A DNA stretch of 64,000 nucleotides from Undibacterium paludis (GCF_022568815.1 NZ_JAKZHX010000004.1:248001-312000); one strand, 5' to 3'. Counted from the stretch's first letter, positions 26,214 to 35,976 are shown. Notes: generated by a model not told the origin, from the sequence alone. Numbers and translations: made by a program.

Positions 26214-28607
26214 ATGTCCTACTCTTCAAGCAATGCACGCCTGCGCGTGCTATCGGCTGCACTGGCTGCCGCTTTTCCCTTGATTCCCGCATCTGTCATG
26301 GCGGAATCCCTTGCCACTACAGGCAGCGAACAAAGCGCTCAGGCCGAGCGTGTCATCATCAATGGTGACCGTCCTTCTTCCCTGCCCAAAGAAATACCTA
26401 CCACCATAGAAGGCATCAATGCCAAAGCGATGGAACAGACCATCAATGCAATCGATGCAGAAGATGCCTTGAAATACCTGCCCAGCCTGCTGGTACGCAA
26501 ACGTTATGTCGGCGATTACAATCATGCGGTACTGGCCACCCGTGCATCGGGCACCGGCAATAGCGCCCGCTCGCTTGTGTATGCCGATGGCATATTACTG
26601 TCCAACCTGCTTGGCAACGGCGCAACCTACACACCGCGCTGGGGGCTGGTGACACCGGAAGAAATTGAGCGTGTTGATGTATTGTACGGTCCGTTTTCCG
26701 CCGCTTACCCAGGTAATTCTGCTGGTGCGGTAGTCGACTATGTCACACGCATGCCCAAACAGTTTGAAGCCCATGCAAAGCTGCTCGGTTTCAGTGAAAA
26801 TTTCCAGCAATACGGCACGGACAAAACCTATAGCGGCAAGCAACTGAGCGCCAGCCTTGGTAACAGACAGGGCAATTTGTCCTGGTGGCTGAACCTGAAC
26901 CAGCTCGACAGCGATGGTCACCCTATCGTGTTTGCCAGCAAGCTGCTGTCTGCCGGCATCAGCAGCACAGCGGGCACCGCTGTCACCGGCGCCATCGCAG
27001 ACAAAAATCCGCAGGGTCAGGATTGGTGGATACTTGGCGCAACGGGTCAGTACCATACCACGCAAGACCATGCCAAGATCAAACTGGCCTATGACTTCAG
27101 TCCGACGTTGCGTGCCAGCTATACCCTGGGCTACTGGCGCAACAACATGAATAGCAGCGTAGAAAGTTATCTGCGTGATGCAACCGGCAATCCCGTCTAC
27201 AGTGGTGACATCAATATTGCCGGTAAAAAATTTACGCTCGCCCCTACTGATATGGCCAACAGCAAAAACCAGCTGGAACATATCACCCATGGCCTGAACC
27301 TCAAGAGCAATACCAGAGGCATATTTGATTGGGAAATTGCCGCCAGCCTGTATGACTACAGCAAGGATATGGCGCGCGCACCGATCGTCGCCATTCCTCT
27401 GGCAGATACCGGCGGCGTTGGCCGGACTACCGATGGCGCAGGCACAGGCTGGAATACCCTGGCGCTCAAAGGTATCTGGCGCCCTGACAACCAGCATACT
27501 GCGGAATTTGGCTACCAGCGCGAAGCTTACCGGCTGCGCACCCTGGTATCGGATACGAATAACTGGATCAGCGATGACGCCTTCAGGCCTTTTTCTGCCT
27601 TCAAGGGCAATACACAATTACAAAGCCTGTATGCGCAAGACGCCTGGCGTATCAATGCACAATGGAAAACCATCATTGGCGGCCGTGTCGAACAATGGAA
27701 GGCCAGCGATGGCGCCATTTCAAGCACAGTACCAACCAGCACACTCGCCAATCCGGCCAGCGCTTGCCAGTCAGCCAGCTACGCCATCAACAAGGTGGAC
27801 AACTGCTATGTGACAAAAAACCTCAACAGTCGCCAGGAAACATCTTTTTCACCCAAGGCCGCCATCGCTTACCAGGCCAACGAAGACTGGACCTATAAGG
27901 CATCCGTTGGACGTGCAGTACGCATGCCTACCGTTGCAGAACTGTATCAGGGCACAATCTCCAATGATCAGGTCGTCAATAATGACCCCAACCTGAAGCC
28001 GGAAAAGTCCTGGACAACGGAATGGACGGCAGAGCGTGTACTCAATGAAGGCAAAGGTTTTCTGCGCGCTACCTTATTCCACGAGAGAACCCGGGACGCT
28101 TTGTACTCACAAATAAACACGCTGGTGACACCGAACGTAACGAATATCCAGAACGTCGATGAAATCCATACGACCGGACTGGAACTGGCTTACCAGGCCA
28201 GTGATGTATTTACACGCGGTGTCGACGTACTTGCCAGCCTGACCTATGCCGATTCCAGGATTACCAGGAACGACAAGTTCCCGGCCAGCGTAGGCAAATG
28301 GCAACCCAGGGTACCGGCATGGCGCGGCAATCTTGTCATCAGCTACAAGCCGAATGAAAAACTCAGCACCAGCCTGGGCTTGCGTTACAGCGGCAGGCAA
28401 TATGGTTCACTCGATAATAGCGACAGCAATGCCTTCACCTACCAGGGTTTTTCAAGCTTTGTGGTAGCTGATGTCCGGGTCCGTTATCAACTGGCCAGGC
28501 AGTGGGTTGCGTCGATAGGCATAGATAACCTGAACAATAAAAAATACTGGGCTTTCCACCCTTACACACAGCGTAGCGTGGTTGGTGAACTGAAGTTCGA
28601 TTTTTAA
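26214..28607 (+). CDS. TonB-dependent receptor, possibly for a metal or metal chelate
   Basis: An outer-membrane receptor of 797 residues from a subfamily different from the other three in the window. The ATG at 26214 is preferred over a TTG at 26190 because the signal peptide then starts at once (MSYSSSNARLRVLSAALAAA, cleaved near VMA). The plug contains SARSLVYADGILLSNLLGNG and ERVDVLYGPFSAAYPGNSAGAVVDYVT. The barrel ends in the expected aromatic residue (FDF). It lies 80 bases after the DUF2946 gene, a pairing often annotated as copper related. The mature protein has few cysteines and no obvious metal cluster, so the ligand remains open. Confidence 0.9.
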   Translation: MSYSSSNARLRVLSAALAAAFPLIPASVMAESLATTGSEQSAQAERVIINGDRPSSLPKEIPTTIEGINAKAMEQTINAIDAEDALKYLPSLLVRKRYVGDYNHAVLATRASGTGNSARSLVYADGILLSNLLGNGATYTPRWGLVTPEEIERVDVLYGPFSAAYPGNSAGAVVDYVTRMPKQFEAHAKLLGFSENFQQYGTDKTYSGKQLSASLGNRQGNLSWWLNLNQLDSDGHPIVFASKLLSAGISSTAGTAVTGAIADKNPQGQDWWILGATGQYHTTQDHAKIKLAYDFSPTLRASYTLGYWRNNMNSSVESYLRDATGNPVYSGDINIAGKKFTLAPTDMANSKNQLEHITHGLNLKSNTRGIFDWEIAASLYDYSKDMARAPIVAIPLADTGGVGRTTDGAGTGWNTLALKGIWRPDNQHTAEFGYQREAYRLRTLVSDTNNWISDDAFRPFSAFKGNTQLQSLYAQDAWRINAQWKTIIGGRVEQWKASDGAISSTVPTSTLANPASACQSASYAINKVDNCYVTKNLNSRQETSFSPKAAIAYQANEDWTYKASVGRAVRMPTVAELYQGTISNDQVVNNDPNLKPEKSWTTEWTAERVLNEGKGFLRATLFHERTRDALYSQINTLVTPNVTNIQNVDEIHTTGLELAYQASDVFTRGVDVLASLTYADSRITRNDKFPASVGKWQPRVPAWRGNLVISYKPNEKLSTSLGLRYSGRQYGSLDNSDSNAFTYQGFSSFVVADVRVRYQLARQWVASIGIDNLNNKKYWAFHPYTQRSVVGELKFDF

Positions 28608-28653
28608 TCGTTCAGGCTTGATTGCGGGCTGGGGCATGTAGTCCTAAAAATCT

Positions 28654-29013
28654 TCAGGACTGGAAATGCGTTTTCGCATAGGTTTCGCGTTCCAGTTCCT
28701 GCATTTCCACACAGAGCTGCACATCCAGGTCTGCCGGCCAGTTGCCGGCATTCTGTATGGTCGCCAGTACGGCCTCTGCCAGTTGACGCTTCACCTCGGT
28801 TGAGCGGCCCGTCAGGATCACCAGTTTCGCATGCACAAATGCGCGGGCATCTGGCGCAATGCCGACCGCAAAATCATCAAATCGCAAAGCCCTGCTTTTG
28901 ATGTCAGCTTCCTGGAAATGACCAGATTCAGCCAGTGTCTTATTAATTGCGAGCAGCAGGTCCTTGGCGACAAGGGGTAAATTGCCCGTGTATTCCAGTG
29001 TCAGGTGTGGCAT
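28654..29013 (-). CDS. 5-carboxymethyl-2-hydroxymuconate isomerase family protein
   Basis: A small trimeric tautomerase-fold protein of 119 residues. It starts MPHLTLEYTGNL, with Pro2 available as the catalytic N-terminal proline, and contains FVHAKLVILTGRS, the family's conserved central strand. GGATGAAG precedes the ATG. In homoprotocatechuate degradation the enzyme isomerises a ring-cleavage product, but no other hpa genes are here, so the physiological substrate is unknown. Confidence 0.88.
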   Translation of the reverse strand: MPHLTLEYTGNLPLVAKDLLLAINKTLAESGHFQEADIKSRALRFDDFAVGIAPDARAFVHAKLVILTGRSTEVKRQLAEAVLATIQNAGNWPADLDVQLCVEMQELERETYAKTHFQS

Positions 29014-29117
29014 AGATCTTCATCCATGATTTTTTGAGATGAGTCCAGTATGCCATGCAAACAGAACAATACCAGACACAGTACAGTACTTTTTCCAGCC
29101 TGACTGTTATTGCATGC

Positions 29118-29714
29118 TCACTTTTGCTCTGGCGTCGGGCATTCATGCGCAACAGGTCTGACCCAGGCCGGCACTGGTCCGCTCATCAGAAATTCCGGTG
29201 CATCAGGATTGTTGCTCGTCGTATCGTTTGGCATACAGGTAAAACGAGCCAGTATTTTGCCATCCACCACACGGCGCAAGGTATAGGCGATAACGCTACT
29301 GCCATGAACCGTGCTTTGTCGATAAGCCACGCTGGAGCCGTCACCAACAAAGCGCCAGGCCCAGACCGGCGGCACTTCATCAAAACGCCGGATGATTTTT
29401 CCATTGCGAAGTATCAGCAATGCCGTCGGGATGGGGTAGGAGGTGCAACAGTTTTTTGTCAAAGCCAGCCAGCCTGCCGATTTATGGTCGGCAGATAAAG
29501 CCGCACTTTGAAAGCCGACCTGGTCTTCCTCTGTCACCGGTGCACTGCTACTGCCTTTTGAATCACGTATCGTCAATACCTGCTGGTCCGCACTGATGGA
29601 TACCGTTTGATAGCGCATTTCCATTGCCGAAACAGGGATAGTGATGAACATCAGCGGCAAACTCAATGCACAAGCAATCTGGACGAGATGATGTGCTGGC
29701 AAATTCAAAGGCAT
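29118..29714 (-). CDS. Predicted secreted protein, unknown family
   Basis: The 198 residues begin with a signal peptide (LVQIACALSLPLMFITIPVSA) and continue as a beta-rich polar protein with a TKNCCTSYPIPTALLIL segment and several lone cysteines. The pattern of short strands (LTIRDSKG, VWAWRFVGDGSSVAYRQ) resembles one sheet of a propeller. No family is recognised and the neighbours give no hint. Confidence 0.75.
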   Translation of the reverse strand: MPLNLPAHHLVQIACALSLPLMFITIPVSAMEMRYQTVSISADQQVLTIRDSKGSSSAPVTEEDQVGFQSAALSADHKSAGWLALTKNCCTSYPIPTALLILRNGKIIRRFDEVPPVWAWRFVGDGSSVAYRQSTVHGSSVIAYTLRRVVDGKILARFTCMPNDTTSNNPDAPEFLMSGPVPAWVRPVAHECPTPEQK

Positions 29715-29787
29715 GATTTCTCTGTCATCGTAGCAAGCGACAAGTCAGGTAAAACACATGATATGCTTTGTCGCTCCAGGCATGCCG

Positions 29788-30210
29788 CTATTTGACGGCC
29801 TTGGCTGCACTGCTGGCTTCAGCTTTTTTCAATTCTTCATCGGCATTACAGCCGCCCACATTTTCACTATCAAAAACCCGGGGCTCCCACTTGCTGTCCA
29901 TGATTGATACCTTGGTCGCCGTCAGGTAATAACGGGTACAAGGCTGCACATCAAGCAGCATGATTTTTTGTGCCGGGACATGCGATGTCGAGTGTTTTAG
30001 TTGCAACAGGACCTGATGCTTGCCCGGGGTCACTTGTACCGGCCCACTCAGGTACGCCTGCTGATCAACTGCAACTATATGAACAGGATATTCATGCATG
30101 GGCAAAGGACGATCAGGATTGCCATTCAGGTATGACAGTGGTGCCATCTGACAAGCCCCCAGTACCAGGCTCCCCATGGAAAGCAGCATCGTTTTCAAAA
30201 CAGCTTTCAT
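29788..30210 (-). CDS. Predicted small lipoprotein, unknown family
   Basis: The ATG at 30210 follows GGGAGT and starts a lipoprotein signal ending in LVLGAC, which excludes the longer frame from 30261. The mature part (about 115 residues) has a beta-sandwich look: YLSGPVQVTPGKHQVLLQLKHS resembles the PEGA-like unit used in carrier or sugar-binding lipoproteins, followed by CTRYYLTATKV. The C-terminus is Ala/Lys rich. Function unknown. Confidence 0.75.
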   Translation of the reverse strand: MKAVLKTMLLSMGSLVLGACQMAPLSYLNGNPDRPLPMHEYPVHIVAVDQQAYLSGPVQVTPGKHQVLLQLKHSTSHVPAQKIMLLDVQPCTRYYLTATKVSIMDSKWEPRVFDSENVGGCNADEELKKAEASSAAKAVK

Positions 30211-30412
30211 ATTGACTCCCATGATCATTAAAATTGTATTTCCTAACTTTTGCGGCTTCAATATACTGCCTCAATTGATTTAATTGTACATCTTGCATTT
30301 TGCAATACCGGTTTGATGGTGTGTATCATTTTGTACCGCGCCAAACAGTGTACCTGGTCGCCAATTGCAGGTTTCTCATGCATAATCAAAATCCATCCAT
30401 TCAGGAGTCCGC

Positions 30413-31096
30413 ATGAGCGTCACGATGATCATTTTTTTCAAGGCCTTGATCGTGGTACCGATCACCTTGTTACCTATCTTAAATCCCATCGCGATCGCCC
30501 CGATTTTTCTTTCCATGACGGGGCCGATAGAACCACCGCTGGCCAACCGGCTGGCCAAACGTATTGCCCTGAACTGCTTTTTCCTGCTGCTGGGTGCGAT
30601 ATTCGTCGGCTCTTATGTCCTTGATTTTTTTGGTATTTCCCTGCCTATCGTAAGGGTTGCCGGTGGTATCGTGGTTGCCATGGCTGGCTGGAAACTGCTC
30701 AATGACCAGGGCCAGGACAACTTGCGCACTTCGGTCGCAGCTTCCCATGGGGGCAGCTGGACACGTGAAGAATTGCGTCGGCGCAGTTTTTACCCCTTCA
30801 GCTTCCCGCTGACCGTGGGTCCGGGCACGATAGCTGCATCTATTACGCTGGGTACACAGATGCCGCATAAACCGGTGGACTGGATCATCACTGGCATCGC
30901 CTCCCTGTTGGGTGCCTTGCTGACCAGCCTGGTCATTTACCTCTGCTATCGCTTTGCCCGCAATATGGAAAGAGTACTCGGCGACGTCGGCGCCATCGTC
31001 TTGCTGCGCCTGTCCGCCTTTATTCTGTTATGCATAGGCATAGAAATCGGCTGGGCCGGCATATCTGACCTGCTCGGTGATCTGAAGCTACATTGA
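30413..31096 (+). CDS. MarC family integral membrane protein
   Basis: A six-helix inner-membrane protein of 227 residues, preceded by AGGAGT. The first helix carries LLPILNPIAIAPIFLSMT, the hallmark NP motif of the MarC/UPF0056 family, and the second half repeats a similar FPLTVGPGTIAASITLG segment. The cellular role of the family is not settled; the old link to multiple antibiotic resistance has been withdrawn. It is convergent with cadR, 8 bases apart. Confidence 0.92.
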   Translation: MSVTMIIFFKALIVVPITLLPILNPIAIAPIFLSMTGPIEPPLANRLAKRIALNCFFLLLGAIFVGSYVLDFFGISLPIVRVAGGIVVAMAGWKLLNDQGQDNLRTSVAASHGGSWTREELRRRSFYPFSFPLTVGPGTIAASITLGTQMPHKPVDWIITGIASLLGALLTSLVIYLCYRFARNMERVLGDVGAIVLLRLSAFILLCIGIEIGWAGISDLLGDLKLH

Positions 31097-31104
31097 TAGA
31101 GGTT

Positions 31105-31542
31105 TCATGCAGAGACAGTCTGTGGGTGGCAGGCACACGCTTCACCATGTGCTGCCGCCACCAGTTCATGCAGGATGCCACATTCCTGCCCGTGATGCGC
31201 ATCATCACAACGTGCTCTTAGTTGCGTCAGCTGTTTTTCCAAAGCCCGCATGCTTTTCAGGCGTGCCTTGACCCGGCTGATTTGCTGGTCTATCAGTAAA
31301 TTGATGTCGCCACAGTCTTCGGATGGGCTGGCGATGAATGATGTCAAACGCCGGACATCGGCCAGGGAAATATCAAGCGCCCGGCAATGTCTTATAAAGG
31401 ACAGTCTCTCCAGATGGGCCGGCGTATAACTGCGGTAACCATTGTCCTGCCGTTCCGGCTCAGACAGCAAACCTTGTTTTTCATAATAGCGTATTGTTTC
31501 TATATCAACACCGGTGGCGCTGGCCAGTTCACTGATGCGCAT
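31105..31542 (-). CDS. cadR: Cd(II)/Pb(II)-responsive MerR-family regulator
   Basis: A metal sensor of 145 residues with an N-terminal winged helix (MRISELASATGVDIETIRYYEKQGLL), a long dimerisation helix and a Cys/His-rich tail. Cys77, Cys112 and Cys121 stand at the positions of the metal-binding cysteines of CadR/PbrR proteins; the tail adds CACH with two more cysteines. It is transcribed away from cadA and would twist the cadA promoter into an active shape when metal binds. The intergenic region of about 120 bases probably holds its own promoter too. Confidence 0.94.
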   Translation of the reverse strand: MRISELASATGVDIETIRYYEKQGLLSEPERQDNGYRSYTPAHLERLSFIRHCRALDISLADVRRLTSFIASPSEDCGDINLLIDQQISRVKARLKSMRALEKQLTQLRARCDDAHHGQECGILHELVAAAHGEACACHPQTVSA

Positions 31543-31610
31543 ATATCACTCCTGACAAGGACCTGAATCCTGAATTAAAAGACAAGGGGAAACAAGCTCG
31601 AAAAATCCAC

Positions 31611-31641
31611 TTGACCCTGTAGCGACTCCACAGTTTACACT
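31611..31641 (+). promoter_or_regulatory. cadA promoter with MerR-type operator
   Basis: A -35 box TTGACC (31611-31616) and a -10 box TACACT (31636-31641) are separated by 19 bp, the overlong spacer typical of MerR-controlled promoters. Inside lies the imperfect dyad CTGTAGCGACTCCACAG (31617-31633), where CadR is expected to bind. Confidence 0.8.
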
Positions 31642-31663
31642 GACTTTAACTTATCCATGAGAG

Positions 31664-33967
31664 ATGTCTATGTCAGACAAAATTACCTGCTGCAGCACGC
31701 ACAATCACAAGAGTGATGATACGCATGATCACCATCATGGACATGGACACGCCCATGGAGCTCATGTCCACAAGCATGAACATCATCACGCTCCTGCCGT
31801 CGCCGTACCTGTACTGCCGGCACACGCCGACAAACTCAGGCTGAAAATCGAGCAAATGGATTGCCCGACTGAAGAAGCACTCATACGCAAAGCCATCTCG
31901 ACACAAGCTGGCGTCCTGGCGCTGGAGTTTGACTTGCTCAACCGCGTGCTGACGGTACACCACAAGGAGGCTGAGGTTACTGAAATCCATCGCCGACTGG
32001 CAGCAACAGGCATGGCTGGCACGGTCATGGACGATGCCAGGTCCATTGAGCCAAAGGCGCTCACGCACGCCACATCCGTCTGGCAACGATACTGGCGTGT
32101 AGCTCTTGGCGGCGTTGCCGCCGTCGCAGCCGAACTGCTGGCATGGTATAGCGGCGACGAGAATTCCATGGCTATCGCCATCCTGGCCCTGGTCGCGATC
32201 AGCAGCAGTGGCATCCCCACTCTAAAAAAAGGCTGGATAGCCTTGCGTCACCTCACCCTCAATATCCACCTGCTGATGACTGCCGCAGTCATCGGTGCCA
32301 CAGCCATAGGCCAATGGCCGGAAGCCGCCATGGTGATCTGGCTGTTCGCGATTGCAGAGCTGATAGAAGCTGCCAGCCTGTCACGTGCCCGCGATGTCAT
32401 TAATGGCCTGCGTTCGCAGGCACCGGAAACCACCTTGTTGCAACAAACCGGCGGTAGCTGGCAAATGGTGGAAACCCATACCGTAGAGCCTGGGCAGATC
32501 ATACAGATACGTCCTGGCGACAGAATTGCGCTCGACGGCCAGATAGAAGCCGGTACGTCCAGCATCAATGAAGCCGCCATCACCGGTGAAAGCATGCCTG
32601 TGGAAAAAACCACAGGCGACCAGGTATATGCCGGCAGCCTGAACCAGAGCGGGCTGATACAGGTCAAGGTGACCGCAGGCCAGGCATCAACCATGCTGGC
32701 ACGGATCGCCCAGTCCGTGCAAGAAGCACAAGGTCAACGCGCACCTACCCAGCGTTTTGTCGATCAGTTTTCGGCCATCTACACACCAGTGGTGTTCATC
32801 ATCGCTCTGTTGGTGGCAGTCTTGCCACCGATCTTGTTGCATCAGGACTGGCATGACAGCCTGTACCGCGCGCTGGTTCTGCTGGTCATCGCCTGCCCCT
32901 GCGCCCTGGTGATCTCAACACCTGTCACCGTCGTCAGCGGCCTGGCACTGGCGGCCAGACGCGGCATCGTCATCAAGGGTGGCGTATACCTGGAACAGGC
33001 CAGGCATTTAAAAATCATCGCCTTTGACAAAACCGGCACGCTGACTGAAGGCAAGCCACAATTGACCGATATCATCAGCCTGACCGGCCAGAGCAAGGAA
33101 GAACTGCTGAGCATCGCAGCCAGCCTTGATGCCCATTCCAGTCACCCGCTGGCCATCGCTCTGGTACAGGCTTGCAAAACACCGCAGGTCACAGCAAGCG
33201 ATGTCCAACTCTATGAAGAAGGTCGTGGCCGGGGCATCAGCGGACGCCTGGGTACCACTTTATACCAGCTTGGCAACCAGGCGATGTGGGAAAATCTGCA
33301 GACACAGTCAGAAAAGCAAGGGCTCGTGGAAGCATTGGGAATCAACCTGGCAAGTCTGGAAGCACAGGCCAGGACCGTGCTATTCCTGTGCCAGGATGGA
33401 CGCTTGCTGGGCCTATTAGCCCTGGCAGACAAGTTGCGCGAGCACAGCAGCACCGCCATGGCACAATTGCACGTACTTGGCATCAAGACGGTCATGCTGA
33501 CCGGAGACAATGCACAGACCGCAGCGACCATCGCCAGCCAGGCTGGCATCCGTGAATTCCGCAGCCAGTTGCTGCCGACAGAAAAGCTGGAAGCGATACG
33601 GCAGTACAGCACCGAAGGTCTGACCGGCATGTGCGGTGACGGCATCAATGATGCACCGGCCCTGGCCCGCGCCGATATCGGCTTTGCCATGGCTGCTGGC
33701 AGCGATACAGCTCTGGAGACCGCCGATGTCGCCTTCATGCAGGACGATTTGCGCAAACTGCCGGAAATGATAGGTATTTCACGTCGCACTTCACAGGTTC
33801 TGCTGCAAAACATCAGCTTTGCCCTGTTGGTCAAGTTTGTATTTTTTGGTCTGGCCCTGACTGGTCATGCCAGCTTGTGGATGGCTGTATTTGCCGATGC
33901 CGGCACCAGTGTGCTGGTAGTCTTGAATGGTTTGCGCCTGCTGCAAAGTAAAACCACCGGCGTATAG
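31664..33967 (+). CDS. cadA: Cd/Zn/Pb-exporting P1B-type ATPase
   Basis: An inner-membrane pump of 767 residues that expels divalent soft metals using ATP. The N-terminus has a stretch of His and Asp residues (about 14-43) and two cysteines (TCC) that could bind zinc. A single heavy-metal-associated domain follows, with DCPTEE where copper pumps have CxxC, the Zn/Cd/Pb variant. The catalytic parts are all present: TGES at 307, the metal-translocating CPC at 411-413, the phosphorylated Asp455 in DKTGTLT and GDGIND at 658. The gene is divergent from cadR and under the promoter listed above. A hairpin encloses the stop codon. Confidence 0.95.
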   Translation: MSMSDKITCCSTHNHKSDDTHDHHHGHGHAHGAHVHKHEHHHAPAVAVPVLPAHADKLRLKIEQMDCPTEEALIRKAISTQAGVLALEFDLLNRVLTVHHKEAEVTEIHRRLAATGMAGTVMDDARSIEPKALTHATSVWQRYWRVALGGVAAVAAELLAWYSGDENSMAIAILALVAISSSGIPTLKKGWIALRHLTLNIHLLMTAAVIGATAIGQWPEAAMVIWLFAIAELIEAASLSRARDVINGLRSQAPETTLLQQTGGSWQMVETHTVEPGQIIQIRPGDRIALDGQIEAGTSSINEAAITGESMPVEKTTGDQVYAGSLNQSGLIQVKVTAGQASTMLARIAQSVQEAQGQRAPTQRFVDQFSAIYTPVVFIIALLVAVLPPILLHQDWHDSLYRALVLLVIACPCALVISTPVTVVSGLALAARRGIVIKGGVYLEQARHLKIIAFDKTGTLTEGKPQLTDIISLTGQSKEELLSIAASLDAHSSHPLAIALVQACKTPQVTASDVQLYEEGRGRGISGRLGTTLYQLGNQAMWENLQTQSEKQGLVEALGINLASLEAQARTVLFLCQDGRLLGLLALADKLREHSSTAMAQLHVLGIKTVMLTGDNAQTAATIASQAGIREFRSQLLPTEKLEAIRQYSTEGLTGMCGDGINDAPALARADIGFAMAAGSDTALETADVAFMQDDLRKLPEMIGISRRTSQVLLQNISFALLVKFVFFGLALTGHASLWMAVFADAGTSVLVVLNGLRLLQSKTTGV

Positions 33968-33976
33968 CCGGTGGTT
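33952..33976 (+). other. Strong hairpin over the cadA stop codon
   Basis: A 10-bp GC-rich stem (AACCACCGGC with its complement) encloses a five-base loop, and the TAG stop codon lies at the loop/3' arm border. Only a few T residues follow, so it may protect the 3' end of the mRNA rather than stop transcription efficiently. Confidence 0.55.
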
Positions 33977-34017
33977 CTTGAAGATACTGCAGTACCAGAT
34001 CAAGCTGGCAAACTGAC

Positions 34018-34323
34018 TTATTCAGCGTTAGAGATGGCTTCGTTGAGCATCAGTGCATGTTCAACCAGTTCTGTTTCATCACCAATACGGCTATTCCAGG
34101 CGCGCACAAAATAATTTTTTTCTGCTATCGTTGGCGCCACGTACCAGATCACCATCAGAGTACCCTTATGATCATGTATCTTGGCCAGTTTGGTAATGCA
34201 TTCAGTATTGCCATCGACGTCAGCCAGACCCATTGCATAGCCATACACCCGACTCAGGCGCTCAATGCGGTCTGGTTCGGTTTCACTATTGGTGGCAGAA
34301 ATTTTCGGGTGGTCCAGATACAT
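34018..34323 (-). CDS. Conserved-looking hypothetical protein (101 residues)
   Basis: A GGAGACC sequence stands before the ATG. The product is acidic and soluble, with no signal peptide or membrane segment; its middle (HKGTLMVIWYVAP) is a likely beta hairpin. It is upstream-unlinked to cadA (convergent) and has the same direction as the stress operon that follows upstream. No family is recognised. Confidence 0.65.
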   Translation of the reverse strand: MYLDHPKISATNSETEPDRIERLSRVYGYAMGLADVDGNTECITKLAKIHDHKGTLMVIWYVAPTIAEKNYFVRAWNSRIGDETELVEHALMLNEAISNAE

Positions 34324-34422
34324 GGTGCGGTCTCCGTGTCTGATGGTGGCACTTCATTCTAACGTAAGGCCCAGCCTGTCGCCATCGGCATTTGCCGACA
34401 TGACACAAGGACAGGTAAAAAC

Positions 34423-35976
34423 TCATGGTCTGTTGCGTTTTTCCCATTTGCATTCTTGCTTGGCAAGAACTTTACCATCGGGATCTACGGTTTCAAGATA
34501 CACATCAAAACCCCATAAACGGGCAACATGCTTGAGCATCTCACCCGTCTGCACATTGAGGGGTCTGCGTAAATACTGAGAATGACGCAGAGTCAGCGCC
34601 CTGTCCCCTTGCATGTCCACAGACCAGACTTGGATATTGGGCTCACGATTGCCAAGATTATATTGCCCCGCCAGTTTTTCACGCAGATAGCGATAGCCAT
34701 GCTCATCATGAATGGCTGAAATCAGCAATTTGTCCTTGCTGTCATCATCCAGTATGGAAAAGAAATGAAAATCACGCATCAGTTTCGGTGAAAGATATTG
34801 GGCAATGAAACTTTCATCCTTGAAATTGCGCATGGCAAATTGCAAGGTCTTTTGCCAGTCAGAACCGGCAAAGTCAGGGAACCATTCACGGTCTTCCTCA
34901 GTAGGATTTTCGCATATACGGCGTATGTCGCGCATCATGGCAAAACCCAGTGCATAAGGATTGATACCATTAAAATAGCGGCTGCCTACCGGTGGCTGAT
35001 AAACCACATTAGTGTGGCTTTGCAAAAATTCCATCATGAAACCTTCGCCCACCACACCTTCTTCGTACAACTGGTGCAGTATGGTGTAATGCCAGAAAGT
35101 CGCCCAGCCTTCATTCATCACCTGGGTCTGACGCTGAGGATAAAAATACTGCGATATCTTGCGTATGATACGCACGACTTCGCGTTGCCAGGGTTCAAGC
35201 AAGGGTGAATATTTTTCAATGAAGTACAGCAGATTCTCTTGCGGCTCGGGCGGAAAGCGTTGCTTGACCTGACTTTCCGGTGCCTCAACACGCCTGGGTA
35301 ACGTGCGCCACAAATCATTAACCTGGGACTGAATATACTTTTCCCTGTCTTCCTGGCGTTCACGTTCTTCGGCCAGTGAAATCCTGGCTGGCCGTTTGTA
35401 CCTGTCCACGCCATAATTCTGCAGAGCATGGCAAGAATCAATAATCAACTCTACTGCTTCCATGCCATAACGCTGTTCGCAGTCTGCCAGGTAATTCTTG
35501 GCAAACAACATGTAGTCGATAATCGCCTCGGCATCTGTCCAGGTACGGAACAGGTAATTACCCTTGAAAAAAGAATTATGACCATACGCAGCATGAGCAA
35601 TCACCAAGGCCTGCATGGTCAGGCTGTTTTCTTCCATCAGGTAACAAATACAGGGATTGGAATTGATCACAATTTCATAGGCCAAACCCATTTGCCCGCG
35701 CTTGTAGCTTTTTTCCGTCGACAGGAAGTGTTTACCGAAAGACCAGTGGTTATACGACACTGGCATGCCGACTGAGGCATAGGCATCCATCATCTGCTCG
35801 GCAGTAATGATTTCCAGCTGGTTAGGGTAGGTATCAAGGCCGAATTGCTCGGCAACCCGGCGTATCTCGTCATGAGCTTGTTCGATTAAATCGAAAGTCC
35901 ATTCTGATTGCTCGGGCAAGGCATTCGGATGTTTTTTTCTGGGGCTGACATGGTCGGTTTCCATGGAGGACCTCAT
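34423..35976 (-). CDS. SpoVR family protein
   Basis: The E. coli counterpart is YcgB. The 517-residue soluble protein contains the SpoVR core: WTFDLIEQAHDEIRRVAEQFGLD near the start, MPVSYNHWSFGKHF, and NEGWATFWHYTILHQLYEEG around residue 290. The ATG at 35976 overlaps the stop of the yeaH gene (ATGA). A second ATG at 35964 has GAGG ahead and could be used instead. In many proteobacteria this gene follows prkA and yeaH and is induced in stationary phase or nitrogen stress; the biochemical role is not known. Confidence 0.94.
   Translation of the reverse strand: MRSSMETDHVSPRKKHPNALPEQSEWTFDLIEQAHDEIRRVAEQFGLDTYPNQLEIITAEQMMDAYASVGMPVSYNHWSFGKHFLSTEKSYKRGQMGLAYEIVINSNPCICYLMEENSLTMQALVIAHAAYGHNSFFKGNYLFRTWTDAEAIIDYMLFAKNYLADCEQRYGMEAVELIIDSCHALQNYGVDRYKRPARISLAEERERQEDREKYIQSQVNDLWRTLPRRVEAPESQVKQRFPPEPQENLLYFIEKYSPLLEPWQREVVRIIRKISQYFYPQRQTQVMNEGWATFWHYTILHQLYEEGVVGEGFMMEFLQSHTNVVYQPPVGSRYFNGINPYALGFAMMRDIRRICENPTEEDREWFPDFAGSDWQKTLQFAMRNFKDESFIAQYLSPKLMRDFHFFSILDDDSKDKLLISAIHDEHGYRYLREKLAGQYNLGNREPNIQVWSVDMQGDRALTLRHSQYLRRPLNVQTGEMLKHVARLWGFDVYLETVDPDGKVLAKQECKWEKRNRP

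Noticed and set aside
26595..27617. Long open frame (340 codons) on the minus strand inside the TonB receptor gene
   Set aside because: The plus strand encodes a complete receptor with signal peptide, plug and barrel; the antisense product matches no family and has no ribosome-binding site.
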